Position numbers and translations under genes: made by a program. DNA of 57,879 bases, from NCBI GenBank assembly GCA_036489445.1, contig DASXFV010000028.1, positions 1 to 57,879 of the forward strand, read 5' to 3'. Source of the stretch: DAIDKA01 sp036489445. GTDB lineage: Bacteria; Pseudomonadota; Gammaproteobacteria; Steroidobacterales; Steroidobacteraceae. Shown piece by piece: positions 1 to 8,670 of the stretch; positions within the stretch are counted from its first letter, which is position 1; each line of letters opens with the position of its first letter. The notes beneath the pieces were generated by a model. The model was given only the letters and a program-made list of their open reading frames with translations. It was not told the origin of the DNA and did not search any database.

Positions 1-636
1 CCCACCGATCTGTCCCGGCTGGATTTCACCATAGGCGCGGGCCTGCTGCCCGCCATCATTCAGGACGCCGACACGGGTGCGGTCCTGATGTTGGGTTATA
101 TGAACGCCGAGGCCCTGGCTGCCACCCAGGCGCGTGGCCGGGTGGTGTTCTTCAGCCGCAGTCGCAAGGCGCTGTGGGAAAAAGGCGAGACCTCCGGGCA
201 CCTGCTGAATGTCGAGGCCATCCGCACCGACTGCGATGCCGACACCCTGCTCATCACCGCCCGTCCCCTGGGACCCACCTGCCATGAGGGCACCGCCACC
301 TGTTTTGGTGATGCCGCCGTGACGGGCGCCACTCGCTTGGGCTTTCTGGGCAAGCTCGCCGGCATCATCGAGCAGCGCCGCAGTGAATCACCGGATCGCA
401 GTTACACAGCGCAGCTCTTCGCCGGCGGTCCGAAACGCATGGCGCAGAAGGTCGGCGAGGAAGGAGTCGAAGTGGCGCTGGCGGCAGTTGCGGAGAGCGA
501 TGACAAGCTGGTGTCCGAATCCGCCGATCTGCTGTTTCACCTGATGGTGCTGCTGCGGGGCCGAAATCTGCAGCTGGAGGACGTGGTCAATGAGCTGGCG
601 GCGCGGCAGGCCGCCCGTATTTCACCCAAGGTCTGA
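1..636 (+). CDS. hisIE: Bifunctional phosphoribosyl-AMP cyclohydrolase / phosphoribosyl-ATP pyrophosphatase, 5' end cut by window
   Basis: Catalyses the second and third steps of histidine synthesis in the cytoplasm: removal of pyrophosphate from PR-ATP (HisE part) and opening of the PR-AMP ring (HisI part). The reading frame is open from base 1, so the true start lies just outside the window; only the first 10-20 residues should be missing. The HisI half shows MLGYMNAEAL, SRSRKALWEKGETSGH, the metal-binding DCDAD and GPTCHEGTATCF. The HisE half follows with KVGEEGVEVALAA and SESADLLFHLMVLL, the acidic MazG-like helices. The order HisI then HisE is the usual one in Gammaproteobacteria. The upstream his genes would lie to the left of the window. 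The next gene is convergent, 7 bp away. Confidence 0.95.
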   Translation, partial: PTDLSRLDFTIGAGLLPAIIQDADTGAVLMLGYMNAEALAATQARGRVVFFSRSRKALWEKGETSGHLLNVEAIRTDCDADTLLITARPLGPTCHEGTATCFGDAAVTGATRLGFLGKLAGIIEQRRSESPDRSYTAQLFAGGPKRMAQKVGEEGVEVALAAVAESDDKLVSESADLLFHLMVLLRGRNLQLEDVVNELAARQAARISPKV

Positions 637-643
637 GGCGCAC

Positions 644-1243
644 TTACTGCGGTGTCAGTTCGTCCGCCCGATGCTGGGCTTCGGCGGCCTCGCCGTTGCG
701 GCCCCGAGCCTTGAGGGAATCAGCAATCAGATGCCAGGCGGCGGACTGGGTGTGGGGATCCCCGGTCGCCAGCTGCAGAGCCTTGTGGCCCATGCCGGCG
801 GCCTGGTCATAGTGGCCGGCGGTCTCATGAATCTCCCCGAGTTCGAGCCATAGCAACGGGTTGTCCGGCTCGATGCGCAGCGCACGCTCGATGGTGCTGA
901 TGGCCAGCTGCGGATCACCGGCCGCGGCCTGGCGATGCGCCTGAGCCACCAGCGCGGTGGCCGCAGGTCCCAGATGGAATTGGCGGGTCGTGGCCGGCGG
1001 TCCGATCGTGGGCGGCGGCACAGTGGGTGCGGGCGCCGGTATCGCCGGGGCTGGCGCCGCCGGATACGGGCTGGTGGGTGTGCCGGAAGAACCCGTTGCA
1101 GGATGATGCGCCGGCGGCGGCGGGCCAGGAGTCTCAACGGGCTCGCGAAATATCACACAGCCACTCAGCTGGGCCCCCACCACGCCGAGCACCAACAGCG
1201 ACAACAGCCGCTGCGAATCAAACGCCCTGAACAGTGTCGACAT
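644..1243 (-). CDS. lpoP: TPR outer-membrane lipoprotein, likely LpoP-type activator of PBP1b
   Basis: A 199-residue lipoprotein. The N-terminal segment is hydrophobic and ends in the lipobox LSGC, lipid Cys about residue 29. A long Pro/Ala-rich linker (about residues 35-85) could span the periplasm, and the C-terminal half has two or three TPR-like helix pairs (DPQLAISTIERALRIEPDNP, LWLELGEIHETAGHYDQA). The start was chosen because it gives a signal peptide; the frame is open for 43 further codons that would place charged sequence in front of it. The gene begins 14 bp after the mrcB stop, so the two form an operon. In Pseudomonas a TPR lipoprotein called LpoP is encoded beside mrcB and activates PBP1b; architecture and position match, so this role is inferred. 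Confidence 0.8.
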   Translation of the reverse strand: MSTLFRAFDSQRLLSLLVLGVVGAQLSGCVIFREPVETPGPPPPAHHPATGSSGTPTSPYPAAPAPAIPAPAPTVPPPTIGPPATTRQFHLGPAATALVAQAHRQAAAGDPQLAISTIERALRIEPDNPLLWLELGEIHETAGHYDQAAGMGHKALQLATGDPHTQSAAWHLIADSLKARGRNGEAAEAQHRADELTPQ

Positions 1244-1257
1244 GGTCGCAATCAGCC

Positions 1258-3579
1258 TCAATGCCTGATGCCCTGGAGCCACTTCCCCGCCCGGTCCAGC
1301 AGGGTCGGTGCGGGCCTGGTCCCCGACGGGGCGGTGGATGCGCCAAGCCCCGATGTGCCGAATACAGTACAACCGGGCGGCGGCGCCGGCGGCGTAAAGT
1401 TCAATGGGACGTAGACCGTCACCGGGTCCGCCGGACAGCTGGCAGAGGGCAGATAGCCGGTACGGAAATCAATGGTAACCGGGTGCAAGGAATCCGGCAT
1501 GACATTGGAAACCGAGGTGGGCCCAATGGCCGTGAGCAGCCGATCCCAGACCCCCAGTGCGCCCGCCGAGCCGGTGAGCCCGGTCACCCGGTCATCATCG
1601 TAACCGACCCACACCACCGCGACTGCGTTGCCCGAGAAGCCCGCGAACCAGCTGTCCCGCAGATCCGAGGAGGTGCCGGACTTGCCGGCGACCACGACGC
1701 CGGTGGGCAGGATCGACTTCGCTGCCACGCCCGTGCCGCGTTGGATCACCTGCTCCATCATCATCTGCACCGCGAATACCGCATCCGGCTGTGCCACGGG
1801 TGCCACATCCAGGTTGAAGGCCTTGAGCGCCTTGCCATCCGCAGCCAGCACCGCGCGGACCGCACGCAGATTGGTCTTGAAGCCGCCATTGGCAAGGCCG
1901 GTGTACAACTGCGCAACATCCAGTGGCGTGAGGCCGAAAGTGCCGAGTAACAGGGAAGGAATACGCGGCGGATCCTCTTGGATGCCAAAGCGCTGCAGTG
2001 AATGTCGGACGGTGTCCAGGCCGATATCCATTCCTAAGTTGATGGTGGCGAGATTCAGCGACTGCGCCAGGCCGCGCACCATGGGAATGGGACCGTTGAT
2101 GTCGTGCTCGAAGTTTCCCGGCTGCCAATCCGGCGAGCCGGGAATCTTGATGCTCACCGGTACGTCCTGGATGATGGTGGCCGGGTTGTAGCGTCCGGTC
2201 TCGATGGCCGCCAGATACACGAAGGGCTTGACGAGCGAACCGATGGGCCGGCGCGCGTCCAGTGCTCGATTGAAGCCATCGAACCCCGCTTCCCGGCCAC
2301 CCACCACCGCGGTCACATCGCCGCTTTGCGGCGCGGTGACCACCACGGAGCCCTCCAGGGGCGCCCCCTTGGTCTTGTGCAGATGATCCAGGCGGGTGAG
2401 TTCGCGATCCAGGATCTTTTCGGCGAGTTCCTGGGTGCGCGGATCCAGATTGGTAAAGACTGACAGTCCCGCCTCAGTGAGATCCTGTTCGCGGTAGTCG
2501 CGCCGCAGAGTCCGACGCACCAGATCCAGGTAGGCCGGATAGTAGCCGCCTGAGCCGCGGCCCAGCACTCCCAGCGGGCGCCTCTGGGCCGCCTGTGCGT
2601 CGGACGGTGTGATGATCTTCTGGTCCGCCATCAGCCCCAGCACCAGATTTCGCCGCTTCAGGGCGCGGTCGGGATGCCGGCGCGGATCGTAGTACGACGG
2701 GCCGCGCGCGACCGCCACCAGCGTGGCGATCTGCGCCACATCCAGTTCCATCAGTGGCTTGCCAAAATAAAACTGGCTGGCCAGTCCGAAACCGCGGATC
2801 GCCCGATCGCCATCCTGGCCCAACTGAATCTCGTTGATGTACGCCGTCATGATGTCAGTCTTGCTGAAATGCCTCTCCAGCAGGACGGCCATGATGGCCT
2901 CGCGGATCTTGCGGCCGGCCGTGCGGCGCGAATCGAGGAAATAATTCTTCACCAGCTGCTGCGTGAGCGTGCTGCCGCCCTGCTCCAGCTGTCGCGCGCG
3001 CGCGTCCACCCACAAGGCCCGCAGCACACCCATTGGATCAATTCCAAAATGGGTGTCGAAATTGCGGTCTTCGGCCGCTTTCAATGCCGCCGGCAGCATG
3101 GGCGGCACCTGCGCGGGCGTGACGACGATACGATCCTCACCATGAATCGGGAAGATGCTGCCGATCAGCAGCGGTTCAAGGCGCGCAATGGGCACGTCCT
3201 TGCCGGTGCTATCGGTCATGGCGACAATGCCTGCGCCATTGGAATCAACATTCAGAACAGTCGCCGGCCGGGCTTCATCCGCGAAACGCGCCGCCCGCAG
3301 GTTGATCTGGAACCGGTCGCCCTGTCGCGAGTAGCTGCCGGGCTGGTCGATCTGCGCAATGCGCCGATACTGCAAACGCTGCAGCTCGTGTTCCAGATCC
3401 GGGGCGGACAGGTCCTCCCCCGCATACAGCTCCTGCGGCGCGGCGTATACCTGCGCCGGCAGTGTCCAGCGCCGACCTTCGAACTGCGTGGTGACAATGC
3501 GGTCCAGACGGATCACGTATAACGCCAGCACGATGACGCCCAGCAGCAGGATCGCCAGCACGTAGCGCCAGATCTTCAC
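1258..3579 (-). CDS. mrcB: Penicillin-binding protein 1B, bifunctional peptidoglycan synthase
   Basis: A class A PBP of 773 residues that polymerises lipid II and cross-links the glycan strands in the periplasm. It has a short cytoplasmic start, one transmembrane helix (IWRYVLAILLLGVIVLALYV), a UB2H-like region (about residues 60-130), then the GT51 glycosyltransferase with AAEDRNFDTHFG (catalytic Glu) and QGGSTLTQQLVKNYFL. The transpeptidase domain carries the nucleophile in IGSLVKP (SxxK), the SLN triad member in LAQSLNLATIN, and KSGTSSD (KSG instead of KTG). The length is normal for MrcB. It is followed by the LpoP-like gene and lies just downstream of lysAC, which supplies diaminopimelate for the same wall. 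Confidence 0.95.
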   Translation of the reverse strand: MKIWRYVLAILLLGVIVLALYVIRLDRIVTTQFEGRRWTLPAQVYAAPQELYAGEDLSAPDLEHELQRLQYRRIAQIDQPGSYSRQGDRFQINLRAARFADEARPATVLNVDSNGAGIVAMTDSTGKDVPIARLEPLLIGSIFPIHGEDRIVVTPAQVPPMLPAALKAAEDRNFDTHFGIDPMGVLRALWVDARARQLEQGGSTLTQQLVKNYFLDSRRTAGRKIREAIMAVLLERHFSKTDIMTAYINEIQLGQDGDRAIRGFGLASQFYFGKPLMELDVAQIATLVAVARGPSYYDPRRHPDRALKRRNLVLGLMADQKIITPSDAQAAQRRPLGVLGRGSGGYYPAYLDLVRRTLRRDYREQDLTEAGLSVFTNLDPRTQELAEKILDRELTRLDHLHKTKGAPLEGSVVVTAPQSGDVTAVVGGREAGFDGFNRALDARRPIGSLVKPFVYLAAIETGRYNPATIIQDVPVSIKIPGSPDWQPGNFEHDINGPIPMVRGLAQSLNLATINLGMDIGLDTVRHSLQRFGIQEDPPRIPSLLLGTFGLTPLDVAQLYTGLANGGFKTNLRAVRAVLAADGKALKAFNLDVAPVAQPDAVFAVQMMMEQVIQRGTGVAAKSILPTGVVVAGKSGTSSDLRDSWFAGFSGNAVAVVWVGYDDDRVTGLTGSAGALGVWDRLLTAIGPTSVSNVMPDSLHPVTIDFRTGYLPSASCPADPVTVYVPLNFTPPAPPPGCTVFGTSGLGASTAPSGTRPAPTLLDRAGKWLQGIRH

Positions 3580-3617
3580 GGTCGTGGCCCGGTTGTCATC
3601 GGCTTCCTAGCACCCAT

Positions 3618-6209
3618 TCAGAGGCAGATTTCCTCGGCCGGTTCGCGCAGGGTGTAGCGCGAGCTCATGGCGTGGCCATAGGCGCCGGCATTTGCCACCA
3701 GCATTACATCACCGGAGAGCGTCGGTGGCAGCATGCGATCATGCCCGAGGATATCGCCGCTCTCGCAGATCGGACCCACGATCGTCGCCTGCATCGTGGC
3801 CGGATCATTCATGCGGGTCAGGTTTACGATTTCATGGTACGCGCCATACAGGGCGGGCCGGATCAGGGAATTCATACCAGTGGCCACGCCCACATAGGTC
3901 GTGTCGCCCTTCGACTTGAGCTGGGTCACCCGCGCCAGCAGTACCCCGGCCTGGGCCACCAGGTAGCGTCCGGGCTCCAGCCAGAAGGACAGATGCGGAT
4001 GCGCGGCCTTGACACGAGCCAGCGCGGCATCGAGCTTGGCCAGATCGAATTCGGCCTGCCCGCCGCGCTCCGGAACGCCCAAGCCCCCGCCCACATCCAC
4101 GACCTGCACATCCGGGAAGCGGTGCGCCAGCTCGACCAGCAGAGCTGCGGTTTGCTCCCAGTTGTTGACCTCGAGGATGCCGCTGCCGCTGTGCGAGTGC
4201 AGACCGACGATTCGCGCGCCTGCCGCCTGGACGGCCTCGGCCAGCGCGTCGATCTCAGCGATGGGAACGCCGAACTTGGAATGCTGGCCGCCGGTGCGCA
4301 CATGGCGATGATGCCCGCGACCCACACCGCCATCGATGCGCACGAACAGATCCTTGCCCGCGAACACCTTTGGCCAATTCTCGATCGCGAACAGACTGTC
4401 GAGGGTCACCTGCACCGACTGGTCGAAGGCCCAGAGGTACTCATCGCGACCGATGAAGTTCGGAGTGTAGAGGATGCGGCTGCGATCAATCTGCGGTACC
4501 GCCGCAATCAGGTGTTCGATCTCCCCACGCGATACACAATCGAAGTCCAGCCCCTGCGCATGAAACAGCTGCAGCACTTCAGGATGCGGATTGGCCTTCA
4601 TGGCATAGAGCACCCGTGAGGCGGATTTCACGCTCTTCAGTGCGCGGGCGGCATTCCGCAAGGTGACCCGGTCGTAGACATAGGCGCAGTCGCGACCGTC
4701 CATTACCCGCTGCAGGTCTTCACGGCGCACCTTCCACCAGGGTGCCACGGGTGCCGGACCTGGCGCCTGCTGCTGTGGGGTGAACAATTGATCCCAGGTC
4801 GGTCCCAGCGCGCGGTCGGTACGCGAGCGCGGAATCAGCAGTTCGTGCAGCTGATCGACCAGTCGATCGCCCTGGCTTTCATCCACGACGAAGGTGAAGT
4901 TCAGATCATTGGCGGCCTGGCTCACCAGGTACACCTGCTGCTCCGCGAACAACTCGAAGGCCTCGCCCAGCTGATGCAGGATGCCGCGGATATTGCGTCC
5001 CACGAGACTTACTGAAGCACACGGCCCGATCGCGCGGGCACGACACAGCTCCGAGAGCGCGGTGATCAGCACATCCAGCTGCGCACTATCCAGGGTGTTC
5101 GCCGCCGGGTCCAAGGACACCGTGACATTGGTTTCCGAAGTGGACACGAGGTCCACGGACATGCCGTGGTCCTTGAAGATCTGGAAGGCATCGGCGAGGA
5201 AGCCGACCTGGTGCCACATGCCCGGGCTGTCGAGGGCGATCAGGGTGATGCCTTTCTTGATGCAGACGGCCTTGACCTGCGCACCGCTGTCACCGGCATC
5301 AGCGCTGAGCACCGTACCTTCCAGGTCGGGCACCTGGGTCGCCAGCACATGCAATGGAATCTGGTACTGGCGCGCCGGCAGGATGCAGCGGGGGTGCAGC
5401 ACCTTGGCGCCGCTGCTGGCAATTTCCTGCGCCTCATCGTAATGCAGCGATCGCAGCTGCCGGGCGCTGGGTGTCGAGCGCGGATTGGCGCTGAACAGGC
5501 CGGGCACGTCGGTCCAGATTTCCAGGCGCTCGGCACTGAGCTTCGCTGCCAGGTAAGCGGCCGAAGTGTCCGACCCCCCGCGGCCCAGCAGCACGGTGTT
5601 GCCCTCCGCATCGCTGGCGATGAAGCCCTGGGTGACCACCACCTGGCCCAGAGAATTCAACTGCTCACGGAAGGCCTCATCGGGCGTGAAGATACAGGTG
5701 GCGTTGAGCACCGAGGCCTTGGCGGAGCCACCGCGTCGCTCATCGGCCTTCAGGAAAGTGCGCGCGTCCAGCCAATGCGCATCCAGGCCCTGCGATTTCA
5801 GGAATCGGGCGCCGAGGTCGGTGGCCATCAATTCGCCCGCCGCCATGACGCGCGCCCGGGTCTTGTCGCTCAACTCCCCGACCAGCGCCACACCGGCGCT
5901 GATCTGACCCAGTTCCTGGAACTGGCGCTCCAGTGCCAGGCTGACGGAAATCTGCAGTTCCGTGGCCAGGCTCCGATGCCGCTCCTGAATGGCGGCAAAT
6001 ACCTGTTCGTGCGAGCCGCGCAGAGCCGACTCGATGAGTCTCTCGAGCTTGTCGGTGGTGCCCGTGACAGCGGAGTGAACGATCAATACACGCGCGCCCT
6101 GATCCAGACGCGAACGCGTGATCTGCGCGATGTTGCGCCAGTTGGCCAGTGAGGAAACACTGGTGCCACCGAACTTCAATACGACCCACTGCGGAAAATT
6201 GCGCGCCAC
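3618..6209 (-). CDS. lysAC: Fused aspartate kinase / diaminopimelate decarboxylase
   Basis: Joins the first and last enzymes of lysine synthesis in one 863-residue chain. The N-terminal part is a monofunctional-type aspartokinase with VVLKFGGTSVSS, GRGGSDTSAAYLAAKL and TDVPGLFSANPR, then ACT regulatory domains around residues 310-450 (DLVSTSETNVTVSLD). After a linker the group IV decarboxylase begins, with the PLP lysine in YAMKANPHPEV (about residue 537), HSHSGSGI, VDVGGGLGVP and EPGRYLVAQAG, ending in the substrate-contacting GAYGHAMSSRY. Such fusions are known from Xanthomonadales and relatives and are useful for placing the organism. The ACT domains imply feedback by lysine. I looked for a lysine riboswitch in the 190 bp upstream and did not recognise one. 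Confidence 0.95.
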   Translation of the reverse strand: MARNFPQWVVLKFGGTSVSSLANWRNIAQITRSRLDQGARVLIVHSAVTGTTDKLERLIESALRGSHEQVFAAIQERHRSLATELQISVSLALERQFQELGQISAGVALVGELSDKTRARVMAAGELMATDLGARFLKSQGLDAHWLDARTFLKADERRGGSAKASVLNATCIFTPDEAFREQLNSLGQVVVTQGFIASDAEGNTVLLGRGGSDTSAAYLAAKLSAERLEIWTDVPGLFSANPRSTPSARQLRSLHYDEAQEIASSGAKVLHPRCILPARQYQIPLHVLATQVPDLEGTVLSADAGDSGAQVKAVCIKKGITLIALDSPGMWHQVGFLADAFQIFKDHGMSVDLVSTSETNVTVSLDPAANTLDSAQLDVLITALSELCRARAIGPCASVSLVGRNIRGILHQLGEAFELFAEQQVYLVSQAANDLNFTFVVDESQGDRLVDQLHELLIPRSRTDRALGPTWDQLFTPQQQAPGPAPVAPWWKVRREDLQRVMDGRDCAYVYDRVTLRNAARALKSVKSASRVLYAMKANPHPEVLQLFHAQGLDFDCVSRGEIEHLIAAVPQIDRSRILYTPNFIGRDEYLWAFDQSVQVTLDSLFAIENWPKVFAGKDLFVRIDGGVGRGHHRHVRTGGQHSKFGVPIAEIDALAEAVQAAGARIVGLHSHSGSGILEVNNWEQTAALLVELAHRFPDVQVVDVGGGLGVPERGGQAEFDLAKLDAALARVKAAHPHLSFWLEPGRYLVAQAGVLLARVTQLKSKGDTTYVGVATGMNSLIRPALYGAYHEIVNLTRMNDPATMQATIVGPICESGDILGHDRMLPPTLSGDVMLVANAGAYGHAMSSRYTLREPAEEICL

Positions 6210-6400
6210 GATGAGGTGCCTCGCTAAGGGAACTCAGCCGCCGCTTAGGCGTCCCGAGCGCTTTTGGGCCTGAGGATGTTGTGTTTGGATTGGCGTGAGA
6301 GCTGTGGACCCGTTGGGCCGGTCCCACCGCACCGCTCAGCCGTTGTGGACGAGGCGCTGCGCCTTAGGTCCGCTTCCGACCCCGGTCCGGACTGCACGCG

Positions 6401-6616
6401 TTACTCCTCATCGAAGATGTCGCGCAGATCCTTTTCCAGCTTGCGATCTGCCAGCACCTCTTCGAGCTTGCTCCACGCGGCCTTGCCGCGCTTGCCCTGA
6501 GTGCGCACGCGTTTATCCACGCGGTCCAGAATCCGGTCGTAATCCGTGCCGTCTTCGGGTGCGGTATTGAGGAATTCGTCGTCCAGATCGAAGGTTTCGT
6601 TATCGCGCTCTGACAT
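6401..6616 (-). CDS. Small acidic conserved protein of unknown function
   Basis: A 71-residue soluble protein with no signal peptide or membrane segment. The first half is strongly acidic (FDLDDEFLNTAPEDGTDYD); the second is a predicted amphipathic helix rich in Lys and Glu (KAAWSKLEEVLADRKLEKDL) ending in an acidic tail. The C-terminal helix resembles the small PA3496-like family of Gammaproteobacteria (basic helix plus acidic end), but this is a by-eye impression. It is transcribed toward lysAC, 191 bp away. A TATAAG-like -10 sits at 6652-6657 on the same strand in an AT-rich patch, which fits a promoter of its own. Confidence 0.65.
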   Translation of the reverse strand: MSERDNETFDLDDEFLNTAPEDGTDYDRILDRVDKRVRTQGKRGKAAWSKLEEVLADRKLEKDLRDIFDEE

Positions 6617-6879
6617 CGCTAAAGGTTAGAATTTTCACGTAAAAACAAAGGCTTATACCCAAAAGGTTAACCCCCCGGGTGCGCGAACTATAACGGATCC
6701 GCACAGCCTTTCAACTGTTTGTAGTGCAAACCTGCGCAGCGGGCTTGTCCGCCCGTGCAGTTACCGTCCAGCACAAGTCCGATTGCGCGATCGCAGGCAG
6801 GCTCTGCCGCGGCTCCGGCTTGCGGCAAGTTAGCCGCTTTTGGCATCTGAATATGGCGTATTTACGCCGTTTTCGCGGC

Positions 6880-7977
6880 TTATTGCGTGACCCAGCGATC
6901 CGCCCGGGGCGGCGCGGGTGCCGCGGGGGCGGAACTAACCTGGGAGGCCGGGGCAGCTTCCGGTGCAGGAGCAGTTGCCTGTGCAGCGACCGAGGGGGCC
7001 GGCGGGTCCACATCCGCCTGTAAACCCACCAGTACGGGAATGCCGTCAGCCTTCTTCAGCGTCTCTTCGGCGATGTCCCAATTGATGGCGGTGGTGGTGT
7101 TCCCCAAGGCCTGATTCAGCAATTCCTCAAACTTGCTCAGCACCGGCGCGATGCTCTGCCCCTGGGCGTCCACCGGAGGATGCGCCTCGAGCAGCAGATT
7201 GCCGTCCACGAAGGCGACCTTCAGGGGCACATTGATCAGGTAGACCTTGGTACCCACCGGTACCGTCGGGAAAATCGCCGCCACGTCTTCCGGATACATG
7301 CGGATACAGCCGTGAGTCACTGCCATGCCGACGGCCAGCGGATTATTGGTGCCGTGAATCAGATAGTCACCCGGGTGAATGGCCAGGCGCATCGCGAACA
7401 GGCCCAGCGGATTGTCCGGGCCTGCAGCAACGACCCCCTTGGGCAACGGATCTCCATTCGCCAGATGTTCGGCGCGCACCGATGCGGGCGGATTCCAGGT
7501 GGGATTCTTCTGCTTGGAGACCACATGCGTGAGGCCCATCGGGGTCTGCCAATCCATCTTGCCGATACTCACCGGGTAGGTGACCACGGTGGGCGTGTGT
7601 CCCCTGCGGGCCGGGGGAAAGTAATACAGACGGTGTTCGGGAATATTGACGACGATGCCGTCGCGCGGACCGGGCGGCAGAATATGCCGTCCGGGAATGA
7701 CAATCGGCGTGCCCTCGCCAGGCAGCCAGGGGTCCACCTTCGGGTTGGCGCGCGTGATTTCCGGATAGCCGAGGCCGTAGCGCCGGGCGATCTCCACCAG
7801 CGTGTCCGAGTAGTGCGTCGTAATGTGCAGGTCCTCGCCGATGACCTGCATATCCGGGCCGGTGAGCTCGTAGACGGCGGCGTGCGCGGCAGGCGCTGCC
7901 CAGAGGCCCGCGCTCAGAACCAGGACCAGAACTACATTGAGCGCGACCATTCGGGCGCTATGCTGCGATGACTTCAT
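6880..7977 (-). CDS. Periplasmic L,D-transpeptidase (YkuD domain, LysM-like N-terminus)
   Basis: A cell-wall cross-linking or lipoprotein-anchoring enzyme of the ErfK/YbiS group, 365 residues. The signal peptide is MKSSQHSARMVALNVV... ending near AHA at about residue 33. A LysM-like segment follows (YSDTLVEIARRYGLGYPEI, VIPGRHILPP, about 55-100). The YkuD domain spans about 105-255 with YLIHGTNNPLAVG and THGCIRM; the catalytic Cys is about residue 224 and the usual Ser before HGC is Thr. The last 55 residues are Ala/Pro-rich (APAPEAAPASQVSSAPAAPA). An in-frame ATG two codons earlier (7983) is an alternative start. The next gene runs divergently, with only 15 bp between the two starts. Confidence 0.9.
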   Translation of the reverse strand: MKSSQHSARMVALNVVLVLVLSAGLWAAPAAHAAVYELTGPDMQVIGEDLHITTHYSDTLVEIARRYGLGYPEITRANPKVDPWLPGEGTPIVIPGRHILPPGPRDGIVVNIPEHRLYYFPPARRGHTPTVVTYPVSIGKMDWQTPMGLTHVVSKQKNPTWNPPASVRAEHLANGDPLPKGVVAAGPDNPLGLFAMRLAIHPGDYLIHGTNNPLAVGMAVTHGCIRMYPEDVAAIFPTVPVGTKVYLINVPLKVAFVDGNLLLEAHPPVDAQGQSIAPVLSKFEELLNQALGNTTTAINWDIAEETLKKADGIPVLVGLQADVDPPAPSVAAQATAPAPEAAPASQVSSAPAAPAPPRADRWVTQ

Positions 7978-7992
7978 GACCATGATCACATC

Positions 7993-8670
7993 GTGACAAA
8001 ACCATTCCGGCGCCCGCCTGCCGTGCGCCCTGGCATATCTTACGCTAAGCCGTTGCCGCGTGCGTTCTATGCCCACGGTGCGGTCGAAGTGGCTCAGGCC
8101 CTGCTCGGAATGCACTTGGCCGTGCGCCACCGGCATGGGGTCACAATCGGTCGCATTGTTGAGACCGAGGCGTACCAGGGACCGGATGACCTGGCCGCGC
8201 ACAGCTGCGGCGGACGGCGCACGGCGCGCACGGAAGTGATGTACGGACCGGCGGGCCATGCGTACGTCTACCTGATCTACGGCATGTGGAATTGCCTGAA
8301 CGTGGTCACGGCAACGGCCGGCGTACCGCATGCCGTGCTGCTGCGCGCCCTGGAACCGGTTGCAGGACTCGACGCGCCGAGCTGGGGTCCGGGGTTGCTG
8401 TGCCGCGCACTGGGAATCGACCGGCGTCACAACGGCCACGACCTGTGCGCGACGCAGGCTGGCGAACCCAGCCTGTGGATCGAGGCGCCGCAGCAGCCCC
8501 GAGCGCTGCACATGGCGAGCAGCCCGCGCATCGGCGTGGACTATGCCAGGGAGTGGGCGGCCCACGCCTGGCGATACTTCGATGCCGACTCCCCGTATGT
8601 CTCCACAGTGTCGGCGGCCGCGCGGCGGCGCGCCTTGAGCGCGCGCAGGGCGCCTCAGATCCAGGTCTGA
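7993..8670 (+). CDS. mpg: 3-methyladenine DNA glycosylase (AAG/Mpg family)
   Basis: Removes alkylated purines (3-methyladenine, hypoxanthine) from DNA to start base excision repair. The 225-residue product matches the Pur_DNA_glyco family across its length: LPRAFYAHGAVEVAQALLG, IVETEAYQGPDDLAAHS with the catalytic Glu, RTEVMYGPAGHAYVYLIYG, and GPGLLCRALGID. The end shows the usual PRIGVDYA...WRYF region. The GTG start lies 15 bp from the start of the divergent L,D-transpeptidase, so its promoter must sit inside that gene, or the true start is slightly downstream, since the first 20 residues are not conserved. The 3' end overlaps the convergent cysNC by 16 bp. Confidence 0.92.
   Translation: MTKPFRRPPAVRPGISYAKPLPRAFYAHGAVEVAQALLGMHLAVRHRHGVTIGRIVETEAYQGPDDLAAHSCGGRRTARTEVMYGPAGHAYVYLIYGMWNCLNVVTATAGVPHAVLLRALEPVAGLDAPSWGPGLLCRALGIDRRHNGHDLCATQAGEPSLWIEAPQQPRALHMASSPRIGVDYAREWAAHAWRYFDADSPYVSTVSAAARRRALSARRAPQIQV

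Noticed and set aside
6210..6400. Lysine riboswitch or attenuator upstream of lysAC
   Set aside because: The lysine pathway made this worth checking, but I could not find the conserved core or a terminator with a U-run. Some GC-rich short hairpins are present without a clear pattern.
6832..6880. Nested hairpins after the L,D-transpeptidase gene as a terminator
   Set aside because: GGCGT-ATTT-ACGCC is followed by GTTTT only on the plus strand, where no gene ends. On the minus strand, the direction of the gene, no T-run follows.
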